A stretch of 6,622 bases of DNA from an uncultured Armatimonadota bacterium (GCA_903881535.1 CAIRTT010000194.1:1-6622); one strand, 5' to 3'. Counted from the stretch's first letter, positions 1 through 6,062 are shown. Notes: generated from the sequence alone by a model not told the origin. Translations and numbers: made by a program.

Positions 1-242
1 AACCCGACACGTGATGCCTTGTCGCGATTATCCGCTGGGATAACAATGCTTCCTGACATCACACCGATAAGGTTAGCAATGGCTTTCAACACGGTTGTCT
101 TGCCAGCTCCATTTTCGCCAGCGAGAGCATGGATTTCTCCGGGCCGTACCGTAAGATTGAAACCATCAACTACGGGAATGCCGCCGTACCCGAGTTTGAT
201 ATTCGTAATGATCAATGGATGCTGCCACTTGGATACTTGCAC
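1..242 (-). CDS. ABC transporter ATP-binding protein, N-terminal fragment (cut by window edge)
   Basis: This is the first 80 residues of an ABC-type ATPase whose remainder lies beyond the left edge. An A-loop-like tyrosine (Y19, in KLGYGG) precedes VRPGEIHAL and a perfect Walker A, GENGAGKTT, at residues 42-50, with the usual hydrophobic helix after it. The Q-loop, signature and Walker B are outside the window. Known family role: the cytoplasmic subunit that hydrolyses ATP to power a membrane transporter. Importer or exporter and substrate cannot be told from this part; the IHALAGENGAGKTT wording is common in importer ATPases. I chose the GTG at 242 because it gives a normal N-terminus about 40 residues before Walker A and sits six bases after a TACAAT box. 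There is no Shine-Dalgarno. A TTG fourteen codons upstream is an in-frame alternative. The gene diverges from rpsB, so it is a separate transcription unit. Confidence 0.85.
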   Translation of the reverse strand, partial: MQVSKWQHPLIITNIKLGYGGIPVVDGFNLTVRPGEIHALAGENGAGKTTVLKAIANLIGVMSGSIVIPADNRDKASRVG

Positions 243-248
243 AGATTG

Positions 249-254
249 ATTGTA
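249..254 (-). promoter_or_regulatory. Candidate -10 box TACAAT for the ABC ATPase gene
   Basis: On the minus strand TACAAT (5 of 6 matches to TATAAT) ends six bases before the GTG at 242. Transcription would then start at or next to the start codon and give a leaderless mRNA, which agrees with the missing Shine-Dalgarno. No good -35 hexamer lies 16-18 bases upstream (the sequence there is about TAGAGA). The box is therefore suggestive only. Confidence 0.4.
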
Positions 255-279
255 GCATCGGCACAAGCTTGTCTCTACG

Positions 280-288
280 TGATATAGT
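280..288 (+). promoter_or_regulatory. Candidate extended -10 promoter for the rpsB operon
   Basis: TGATATAGT reads as an extended -10 element: a TGN motif directly followed by TATAGT (5 of 6 matches). The -35 position (260-265, GGCACA) is weak, which extended -10 promoters tolerate. Transcription would begin near 295 and leave a leader of about 125 bases that contains the whole structured element at 350-406. A second box, GATAAT at 345-350, is a better hexamer by sequence. It has no -35, however, and would start transcription inside the structured element, so I prefer the upstream site. Confidence 0.35.
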
Positions 289-349
289 GCCAAGGTTTTG
301 CACCACACCGTAAAGATTAATCATCTTTGCAAGTCCGCATCCGGGATAA

Positions 350-406
350 TCCTGGTCCGTTGTTACGGTCCATTCCGGAGGGGGGGATACGTCCCGCAAA
401 CCAGGA
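350..406 (+). promoter_or_regulatory. Structured rpsB mRNA leader, probable S2 autoregulatory element
   Basis: The leader folds well by hand. A 7-bp closing stem pairs 350-356 (TCCTGGT) with 400-406 (ACCAGGA). Inside it are hairpin CCGT-TGTT-ACGG (357-368), a small TCC/GGA stem (369-371 with 377-379) and hairpin GGGA-TACG-TCCC (384-395). The closing stem covers the first part of the rpsB Shine-Dalgarno, AGGAAAGG at 403-410. A competing fold also exists: 353-360 pairs with 365-372 (one T-T mismatch), which uses the closing-stem bases 353-356 and would free the ribosome site. Known biology: rpsB leaders in several bacteria, such as the t44 RNA of Escherichia coli, bind S2 and repress translation. 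Homology to t44 is not claimed; the regulatory role is inferred from position and pairing. Confidence 0.6.
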
Positions 407-419
407 AAGGTTCATTCTT

Positions 420-1286
420 ATGGCCACAATTTTGATGAAAGACCTCCTAGAGGCTGGTGTTCACTTCGGTCACCAAACCCGTCGTTGGAACCCAAAGATG
501 AAGCGCTACATTTATGGTAGCCGCAATGGTATTTACATCATCGACCTTCATCAGTCCCTTAAACTGTTTGATGATGCACAGAAGTTCATCCAGGACATCG
601 TTACCGAAGGCGGCCACGTTCTCTTCGTAGGTACGAAGAAGCAGGCTGCTGATGCGATGATGGAAGCTGCGCAGACATCCCGTCAGTACTTTGTCAACGA
701 GCGCTGGCTCGGCGGCATGATGACAAACTTCAAGACGATTCAGTCCCGTATTCAGCGTCTTCGTGACCTGACTGCAATGGAAGAAGATGGCACTTTCCTT
801 AAGCTCACAAAGAAGGAAGCTGCGATTCTTACCGAAGAGAAGGATAAGCTGGAGCGCTTCCTCGGCGGTATTAAGGACATGCCAGGCCTTCCTGCAGTAA
901 TGTTCATTGTCGATACGAAGAAGGAACACATTGCGGTAGCCGAAGCGCGGTCGCTTGGTATTCCTATCGTAGCGATTGTGGACACCAACTGTGATCCGGA
1001 TGAAATCGACTACATCATTCCAGGAAACGATGATGCAATCCGTGCAATCAAACTGATCACTCAGAAGATTGCAGAAGCGATTGTTGAAGTCAAGCAGCAC
1101 GAGTGGGAGGATGCTCCTGTCGCTGCAATCGATGGCTTCGAAGTACTTGAAGACGATGCTGCCGGACTTGATGCTGCTGAGTCACGCCGCCGCCAGATGG
1201 AAGAAGATGCCAAGGGCCTCGACTTTACCTATGATGGCGATGGTCACATCGTAAGCGATGGAACGGAAGCACCTACTGAAGAGTAG
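420..1286 (+). CDS. rpsB: 30S ribosomal protein S2
   Basis: This is a small-subunit ribosomal protein of 288 residues that binds on the back of the 30S between head and body, contacts S1 in many bacteria and is needed for initiation. The family signatures are clear: VHFGHQTRRWNPKM near residues 14-27, GIYIIDLHQ, VLFVGTKKQA, NERWLGGMMTNF, and the C-terminal block LGIPIVAIVDTNCDPDEIDYIIPGNDDAIRA. The ATG at 420 gives the normal family N-terminus (MATILMKDLLEAG) and follows AGGAAAGG with nine bases between. An in-frame ATG at 327 would add 31 residues that look like translated leader, so I reject it. About 65 residues at the C-terminus (224-288) form an acidic tail with 20 Asp/Glu, which explains the length above the roughly 240 of Escherichia coli S2. 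First gene of the translation cluster, preceded by a structured leader. Confidence 0.98.
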   Translation: MATILMKDLLEAGVHFGHQTRRWNPKMKRYIYGSRNGIYIIDLHQSLKLFDDAQKFIQDIVTEGGHVLFVGTKKQAADAMMEAAQTSRQYFVNERWLGGMMTNFKTIQSRIQRLRDLTAMEEDGTFLKLTKKEAAILTEEKDKLERFLGGIKDMPGLPAVMFIVDTKKEHIAVAEARSLGIPIVAIVDTNCDPDEIDYIIPGNDDAIRAIKLITQKIAEAIVEVKQHEWEDAPVAAIDGFEVLEDDAAGLDAAESRRRQMEEDAKGLDFTYDGDGHIVSDGTEAPTEE

Positions 1287-1316
1287 GTTTCCACTGCGTT
1301 TCGTAGACTGATTGAC

Positions 1317-1343
1317 GATGGGCAGGCCTTGTACCTGCCCATC
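1317..1343 (+). terminator. rpsB-tsf intergenic hairpin (attenuator or processing stem)
   Basis: A perfect 10-bp stem pairs GATGGGCAGG (1317-1326) with CCTGCCCATC (1334-1343) around a 7-base loop. It lies in the 94-base gap between rpsB and tsf. The bases that follow (TCCTTGAATAAAC) are not a T-run, so full intrinsic termination is unlikely. A partial attenuator, an RNase site or a 3'-protective stem would fit better, and would set S2 and EF-Ts at different levels. A stem-loop in the same gap is known in Escherichia coli rpsB-tsf; a shared function here is inference. Confidence 0.6.
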
Positions 1344-1380
1344 TCCTTGAATAAACAAAGTTATTGGAAGGATTAGTAAC

Positions 1381-2247
1381 ATGGCTGCAATTACTGCTGG
1401 TCTCGTAGCCCAACTTCGCGAGCGTACAGGGTTGGGGATGATGGAGTGCAAGAAGGCACTGACCGAAACCGAAGGTGACCTTGAAGCGGCAATCGAGTTG
1501 TTGCGTAAAAAGGGAACTAAGGATCGTGGCGAGCGCGTTGCTGGCGAAGGCCTTGTCATGGCGCACGTATCAGATGATGGCAAATTTGGTGCATTGATCG
1601 AGCTCAATTCTGAGACAGACTTTGTTGCACGTAATGAAGAATTCCGTTCTTTGGCCCGTGAGATTGCTGCAGTTGTTGCCGGCAATGACCTTGCGACCGC
1701 CGAAGACGTTCTTGCTGCAGATCTTGGTGGCATCACGGTTGGTGCTAAGATTGACGATGCAATCAAGCGCATCGGTGAAAAACTCGTCCTTGGACGGACA
1801 GTCCGCTACGTGGCTGGAGAAGGCGTTATCACTGCCTACGTCCACAACCCGGGTGGATCTGGAGCTGAAGGCGGACGCATTGGTGTGCTCGTAGAAGCAA
1901 CCACCGCTAGCCTCGGTCTAGAAGTTGCAATGCACGTCAGCTTTGCAAAGCCTCGCTTCCTCTCTGATGCAGATGTTCCTGCGGATGTTGTCTCTAAGGA
2001 GCGCGCATTTGTTGAAGATCAAACCAAGAACGATCCTAAGATGGTCGGGAAGCCAGATGCCGCAATTCAGTCTGCGGTCGATGGTCGATTGCGAAAGTTC
2101 CTTGGCGAAATCGTCCTTCTTTCACAGCCTTACATCCGTGAAGATAAGAAGACCGTCGGACAACTCGCGAAGGACCAAAATGGCACCATCGCTCGCTTTA
2201 CCCGTTTCGAGGTTGGCGAAGGTACGCCAAAGCAAGCTGCCGAATGA
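1381..2247 (+). CDS. tsf: Translation elongation factor Ts
   Basis: EF-Ts is the cytoplasmic guanine-nucleotide exchange factor that releases GDP from EF-Tu so that it can be recharged with GTP. The product is 288 residues, close to the 283 of Escherichia coli. The N-terminal UBA-like domain carries LRERTGLGMMECKKAL (residues 12-27), and the core exchange motif TDFVARN is at 79-85. Two repeated core subdomains follow, and the C-terminus contains the family pattern of a QPYIR-type strand. The linker after LRKKG (residues 41-45) is TKDRGERVAGEG, slightly shorter and less alanine-rich than the usual linker. The ATG is preceded by AAGGA (1368-1372) with eight bases between. It follows rpsB across a hairpin and overlaps pyrH by four bases, so translation of pyrH is probably coupled to it. 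Confidence 0.97.
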   Translation: MAAITAGLVAQLRERTGLGMMECKKALTETEGDLEAAIELLRKKGTKDRGERVAGEGLVMAHVSDDGKFGALIELNSETDFVARNEEFRSLAREIAAVVAGNDLATAEDVLAADLGGITVGAKIDDAIKRIGEKLVLGRTVRYVAGEGVITAYVHNPGGSGAEGGRIGVLVEATTASLGLEVAMHVSFAKPRFLSDADVPADVVSKERAFVEDQTKNDPKMVGKPDAAIQSAVDGRLRKFLGEIVLLSQPYIREDKKTVGQLAKDQNGTIARFTRFEVGEGTPKQAAE

Positions 2248-2987
2248 TTCCCGATGACTCGCGGCCAAGGTTTGGCCGTGTGCTTCTAAAGCTCTCCGGA
2301 GAAGCATTCTCCGGGGAGCAGGGTTTCGGAATATCGCCAGTAACCATCAAGAAGATAGCCAGTGAGATTGCCGAAGTAGCAGCATCCGGTGTACAGGTAG
2401 CTATTGTCGTCGGTGGTGGCAACATTCTGCGTGGCTCCTCGGTTTCCGCCGATGAAGGCATGGAACGGACGTCTGCTGACTATGCTGGGATGTTGGCGAC
2501 CGTCATTAATGCTGTCGCATTGCAGGACAGTCTGGAAAAGCTTGACGTTCAGACCCGTGTGCAAACGGCGATTCCTATTCCACAAATTGCGGAACCGTTT
2601 ATCAGGCGCCGCGCCATCCGCCACATGGAAAAAGGTCGCGTGGTGATTCTTGCTGCGGGTACGGGTAATCCGTACTTTACAACGGACACTGCTGCGGCAC
2701 TGAGAGCCGTTGAGCTAAGCGCTGATGTTGTGTTAATGGCAAAGAACGGTACAGATGCGGTTTATAACAAGGATCCACGTAAACACGCGGATGCGACACC
2801 GTATAAAAAACTGTCTTTTGATGAAGCGATTGAGCGCAAGCTCAAGGTGATGGACCTTACTGCCTTTGCTGTTTGTATGGAAAATGACCTTCCAATTATT
2901 GTTTTTGATATTGGAATCTCCGGTAACATCAAGCGTGCGGTTGAAGGTGAACCAATCGGTACACTCGTTGGAAGGATTAAGCAATGA
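2244..2987 (+). CDS. pyrH: Uridylate kinase (UMP kinase)
   Basis: This cytoplasmic enzyme phosphorylates UMP to UDP with ATP and feeds pyrimidine nucleotide synthesis. Bacterial UMP kinases are hexamers of the amino-acid-kinase fold, usually inhibited by UTP and often activated by GTP. At 247 residues it has the expected length. Visible motifs are the phosphate-binding lysine in LLKLSGEAF (K16), VVGGGNILRG (55-64), ADYAGM (78-83), the UMP-binding stretch GTGNPYFTTDTAAA (139-152), DAVYNKDPR (171-179) and MDLTAF near the C-terminus. The ATG overlaps the tsf stop as ATGA, and I see no clear Shine-Dalgarno before it, so re-initiation by ribosomes finishing tsf is the likely route. Its own stop overlaps the frr start in the same way. 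The first eleven residues before RVLLKLSGEA are slightly longer than in many homologues but contain no better start. Confidence 0.97.
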   Translation: MIPDDSRPRFGRVLLKLSGEAFSGEQGFGISPVTIKKIASEIAEVAASGVQVAIVVGGGNILRGSSVSADEGMERTSADYAGMLATVINAVALQDSLEKLDVQTRVQTAIPIPQIAEPFIRRRAIRHMEKGRVVILAAGTGNPYFTTDTAAALRAVELSADVVLMAKNGTDAVYNKDPRKHADATPYKKLSFDEAIERKLKVMDLTAFAVCMENDLPIIVFDIGISGNIKRAVEGEPIGTLVGRIKQ

Positions 2988-3535
2988 ACGTCTCTGACAT
3001 TCTGAAGGATTCTGAGTCACGCATGCGTAAGTCGATTGAGTCTGCGCAATCAGACTTCAACACTCTGCGTGCCGGACGTGCCAGCCCTGCAATGCTGGAT
3101 GGCCTTCGCGTTGATTACTTCGGACAACCGATGCCTGTAAATCAGCTCGGTACGGTTGTGTCTCCTGAGCCAAGAGTTCTCCTCATCACGCCTTGGGACG
3201 CCAGTGCGTTGCCGTTGATTGAAAAAGCAATCAACAACTCGCATCTGGGAATGAATCCAAACAACGATGGAGTGACAATCCGCCTGAATGTCCCTGCGCT
3301 TACACAAGATCGCCGTAAGGACTTTGTAAAGCAGCTGAGTCAGAAGACGGAAGCAGCCAGAGTCTCATTGAGGAACATCCGCCGTGATGGCATTGACGCT
3401 GCTAAGAAGGATGATGAGTTGACTGAAGACGATGTCAAGCGCGTTGAAAAAGACATCCAGAAGGTTCTAGACCGGTTTATGGGTGAACTGGATGCTTTAG
3501 CTAAGACTAAAGAACAGGAACTCCTCGAAGACTAG
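2984..3535 (+). CDS. frr: Ribosome recycling factor
   Basis: The factor works with EF-G after termination to split the 70S complex and free it from mRNA and tRNA. The protein has 183 residues against a usual 185. It shows the family pattern throughout: a first helix leading to FNTLRAGRASPAML (25-38), the beta-rich hinge domain from about residue 40 to 104 with ITPWDASAL and GMNPNNDGVTIRL, then the two long helices of the three-helix bundle. The bundle contains LTQDRRKDFVK (106-116) and VSLRNIRRDG (127-136), whose arginines contact 23S rRNA in known structures. The ATG overlaps the pyrH stop (ATGA), but unlike pyrH it has its own strong site, AAGGA at 2972-2976, with seven bases between. This is the last gene of the cluster and is followed by a terminator hairpin. 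Confidence 0.98.
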   Translation: MNVSDILKDSESRMRKSIESAQSDFNTLRAGRASPAMLDGLRVDYFGQPMPVNQLGTVVSPEPRVLLITPWDASALPLIEKAINNSHLGMNPNNDGVTIRLNVPALTQDRRKDFVKQLSQKTEAARVSLRNIRRDGIDAAKKDDELTEDDVKRVEKDIQKVLDRFMGELDALAKTKEQELLED

Positions 3536-3556
3536 TTCTACGACTATTTGTCGAGT

Positions 3557-3595
3557 CACCCCACGATACATATTAGTTTAGTGGGGTGTTTCTTA
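3557..3595 (+). terminator. Intrinsic terminator after frr
   Basis: CACCCCAC (3557-3564) pairs perfectly with GTGGGGTG (3581-3588), an 8-bp GC-rich stem, and TTTCTTATT follows. The loop is long (16 bases, AT-rich). A smaller hairpin CGAC-TATTT-GTCG (3541-3553) lies directly before it. On the opposite strand the stem has no T-run behind it (GACTCGACA), so it probably does not end the convergent crtI transcript efficiently. The rest of the 88-base gap between frr and crtI shows nothing else. Confidence 0.8.
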
Positions 3596-3623
3596 TTGTG
3601 GTGCAAGCAAATTGCGTGGCAAC

Positions 3624-5150
3624 TTAGATGTGTGGAAGCTGCTTTAGGAGACCTGGCCCACCGGTTTTGAACAAGCGTTTTACCAACATTTCTGCTGAAA
3701 GCAGACACATTGGCATACCAATTCCTGGGTTTGTACCTGCTCCGACAAAGAACAGATTTTTAACTTTCTGGCTACGAGCAGGAGGCCGCATGAAGCTGGA
3801 TTGCGATAAGGTATGCGCCTGACCACCAAGAGCATTCCCGAGCCAGGCACAGTAGTCGTTGGAAAAATCTTCACCACAATAAAATCTTTGAACAACTACA
3901 CGATCTCGAACTCCATCGATGGCAAAAGACTGCTCAAGAATGTCGAGTAACCTCTCAGTACAGTCCCGCTTCAATTCCGGTGTCCAAGTCAGTCCAGTGG
4001 GACAAGGCATTAGAATGAATAAATTTGTGTGTCCGGCGGGTGCAACAGTTGAGTCCGTCTTACTAGGGCAAGATACGTAGATGCTCGGATCTGTCGGCAA
4101 CGAATGTCCATGAAAGAGCTCTGAAAAACTCAAATCCCAATCATCCGGGAACAAGAGCGTATGGTGCTCAAGCTTTGGCGCATCTCCAGTGATTCCCAAA
4201 TACAGAATTGCAGCACTTGGTGCAGGTCGCTTCTTTGACCAATAGGCGTCATCAAGACTCTGATATTTTTTCGGGAGAAGAACAGACTCCACATGGTGGT
4301 AGTCAGAATTCGCTACAACGATGTCCGCATCGAACACCCGACCATCGGATAGCGTGACGGACTGAGCGGAACCTTTTTCGATGTCAATCGAGCGCACATC
4401 TGCACCTGTCGTTATTGTCCCACCGGCTTTTGTGATGATATTAGCCATCGCAGTGACTATAGCCCCAATCCCACCATCCGGATAGTGCACTCCCATGGCA
4501 AAATCAACGTAGTTCATGGCGGAAAAAACGCCTGGTGTTTCCTTAGGAGCATTTCCCAGAAACAGCGTTTGATACGCAAGAAAGCGTCTTACGGTATCGT
4601 TCTTGAACCACTTAGTTAGATGCTTCTCCATGGAAATGAGGACCGGTAAACCCCAGCCATCACGCATGGTCGCTAGCGTCATGTAGTGGAAGAAGGTATC
4701 AGCATTCCGGGGGATAAACGATCTGAGGCTACGATCATAGTGACTTTTGCTCGTTTTGATATAAGCTGCCAGACTCTTACTGCTTCCAGGGAAGAATCGG
4801 TCTAGAGTTTCTCCATCACGAACGATGTCCGAGTACATGTCAACCGGAGAGTCACTTCCAGCCAAGTAGACCCGATAGGACGGCGAGAGACGCTTAGTAG
4901 GGAGAACAGCATCTACTTCTTGGTTACACAAATTGAAGAAGTGGTCAAAGACGTCTGGCATAAGATACCAGGATGGCCCCATGTCGAAGCGAAAACCATT
5001 TTCGGTCCATACCCGGGCCCGGCCACCTAAGGTAGCGTTGCGCTCAAGCAGCTGCACCGATAAACCAGAGCAGGATAAGAGGGCAGCAGCAGCAAGTCCG
5101 CCGAAGCCACCACCAATAATGACAACCTTCGATGCTTTGGTTAGTTTCAC
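3624..5150 (-). CDS. crtI: Phytoene desaturase (CrtI-type FAD carotenoid desaturase)
   Basis: This FAD-dependent, membrane-associated enzyme introduces double bases-conjugated bonds into colourless phytoene, normally giving lycopene in four steps (three to neurosporene in some enzymes). The 508 residues match the family length. The N-terminal dinucleotide fold shows VVIIGGGFGGLAAAALL (9-25) and the acidic ribose-binding end LLERN (E36), then GGRARVW and GFRFDMGPSWY. The middle has PDGGIGAI and the SAAILYLGI strand; the C-terminal FAD motif is VGAGTNPGIGMPMCLLSAE (469-487), a wording common in actinobacterial CrtI. I take the GTG at 5150, which overlaps the crtB stop by one base (TAGTG). A TTG at 5159 would add three residues. 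Neither has a Shine-Dalgarno, so coupling to crtB translation is likely. A C30 CrtN-type activity cannot be excluded from sequence alone. Confidence 0.92.
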   Translation of the reverse strand: MKLTKASKVVIIGGGFGGLAAAALLSCSGLSVQLLERNATLGGRARVWTENGFRFDMGPSWYLMPDVFDHFFNLCNQEVDAVLPTKRLSPSYRVYLAGSDSPVDMYSDIVRDGETLDRFFPGSSKSLAAYIKTSKSHYDRSLRSFIPRNADTFFHYMTLATMRDGWGLPVLISMEKHLTKWFKNDTVRRFLAYQTLFLGNAPKETPGVFSAMNYVDFAMGVHYPDGGIGAIVTAMANIITKAGGTITTGADVRSIDIEKGSAQSVTLSDGRVFDADIVVANSDYHHVESVLLPKKYQSLDDAYWSKKRPAPSAAILYLGITGDAPKLEHHTLLFPDDWDLSFSELFHGHSLPTDPSIYVSCPSKTDSTVAPAGHTNLFILMPCPTGLTWTPELKRDCTERLLDILEQSFAIDGVRDRVVVQRFYCGEDFSNDYCAWLGNALGGQAHTLSQSSFMRPPARSQKVKNLFFVGAGTNPGIGMPMCLLSAEMLVKRLFKTGGPGLLKQLPHI

Positions 5151-6052
5151 TAGTGACAAAGTGCCAATCGACGCTTACCGAAAATCATCAGTTTATGTGC
5201 TGTCGATGTATGGACACGACCTTTAAACACATTGTAGTCGGTTGCCTCGATGCGATCCAAGATTGCCTCATAGATATCTGCAGCGAGTGCCACGCCAAAC
5301 TGACAATCAGGAGAAAGATGCTTGATGCCAGACCGTCCTGTCTTATAAAGGGATCTTGTATGGGAGACCAAGTCCCGAATGGCTGCCTTCCAGTTGTCAT
5401 CAGCCACTTGATGGACGATGGCATCGTGGGAGGAATTGTAGCGGCGTAGCATATCGGATGGCAAATAAATTCTGCCACGTTGCTCAAAGTCCGCTTGTAC
5501 ATCACGCAAGAAGTTTGTCATTTGAAATGCTTCGCCTAGTGCCCGTGCAGTTGGAATTGCATCTGGATGGGATGCACCACAGACAAGGGCCATCATTTCA
5601 CCAACAACGCTTGCGCTTCCGTGCATATAAGCATTGAGTTCTGCATAGGAGTGATATCTCTTTACCCTGGTATCGCTTAGCATCGCCGTAAAGAAATCAT
5701 CTACAAGACTGCGTGGCATGTTATAGCGGTTCATCACGTAGCGCATCATGCGAAACGCTGGATGGCAGTCATCAGTACCTGAGTCATAGGCGACCTGCCA
5801 GTTGTTCATCCACGTCTGTAGCGCAGCAGATGCCTGATCATCGCTCAAACCCTGCTCATCTACGATGTCATCCGGCAAACGAACAAAAGTATAAATGGCA
5901 TAGGTTACATCACGGACGTCGCGAGGGAAAAACCGAATTCCAGCGCTAAAGCTTTTTGCGTGCTTGTGTGTAAGTGCTTTTGCAAAACGTAGATCGTCAT
6001 CCCAATCCTTATAGGTTTGTTGTCCTTGTAACATTGAGAGAGGTGGTCGCAC
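5150..6052 (-). CDS. crtB: Phytoene synthase
   Basis: This enzyme performs the head-to-head condensation of two geranylgeranyl diphosphates to phytoene, via prephytoene diphosphate, as the first committed step of carotenoid synthesis. The 300 residues show the trans-isoprenyl synthase hallmarks: HAKSFSAGIRFFP (31-43), the first Asp-rich Mg-diphosphate motif DDIVD (61-65), YMHGSASVVGEMM (142-154), and the second Asp-rich motif in NFLRDVQADFEQRGRIYLP (180-198), where D184 and D188 are the metal-binding pair. All catalytic aspartates are present. The GTG at 6052 is preferred over an in-frame ATG at 6034 because a GGAG lies six bases before the GTG and nothing similar precedes the ATG. It is the first gene of the crtB-crtI operon. 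A squalene or C30 synthase of the same fold is possible but less likely next to CrtI. Confidence 0.93.
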   Translation of the reverse strand: MRPPLSMLQGQQTYKDWDDDLRFAKALTHKHAKSFSAGIRFFPRDVRDVTYAIYTFVRLPDDIVDEQGLSDDQASAALQTWMNNWQVAYDSGTDDCHPAFRMMRYVMNRYNMPRSLVDDFFTAMLSDTRVKRYHSYAELNAYMHGSASVVGEMMALVCGASHPDAIPTARALGEAFQMTNFLRDVQADFEQRGRIYLPSDMLRRYNSSHDAIVHQVADDNWKAAIRDLVSHTRSLYKTGRSGIKHLSPDCQFGVALAADIYEAILDRIEATDYNVFKGRVHTSTAHKLMIFGKRRLALCH

Positions 6053-6058
6053 AGTTTG

Positions 6059-6062
6059 CTCC
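6059..6062 (-). promoter_or_regulatory. Ribosome binding site GGAG that fixes the crtB GTG start
   Basis: On the minus strand GGAG is followed by CAAACT and then GTG, an ideal six-base spacing. This decides for the GTG at 6052 against the ATG eighteen bases downstream. Confidence 0.75.

Noticed and set aside
345..350. GATAAT as the rpsB -10 box
   Set aside because: No -35 at 15-19 bases, and a start near 357 would cut the leader stem in half. Kept only as an alternative.
166..399. Minus-strand open frame over the divergent intergenic region
   Set aside because: It overlaps the ABC ATPase in another frame and the rpsB leader; the product has no recognisable motif.
327..419. In-frame upstream ATG that would lengthen S2 by 31 residues
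   Set aside because: The extra residues do not resemble any S2 N-terminus and come from the structured leader; the ATG at 420 has the proper Shine-Dalgarno and the family start.
447..1100. Minus-strand open frame of 217 codons antisense to rpsB
   Set aside because: It lies wholly inside rpsB, its product is rich in Cys, His and Asn with no recognisable domain, and rpsB is certain in the other strand.
1182..1772. Minus-strand open frame of 196 codons antisense to the rpsB end and tsf
   Set aside because: Low-complexity Ser/Arg/Ala-rich product, spans two confirmed genes and their gap, no ribosome site worth noting.
3557..3588. The frr hairpin as a bidirectional terminator for crtI too
   Set aside because: On the minus strand the stem is followed by GACTCGACA with no T-run.
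3624..6052. Reading the crtB/crtI pair as hopanoid squalene-synthesis genes (HpnD/HpnE)
   Set aside because: The desaturase has full CrtI length and C-terminal CrtI FAD motif, and the synthase has CrtB-type Asp motifs; no hopanoid gene is nearby.
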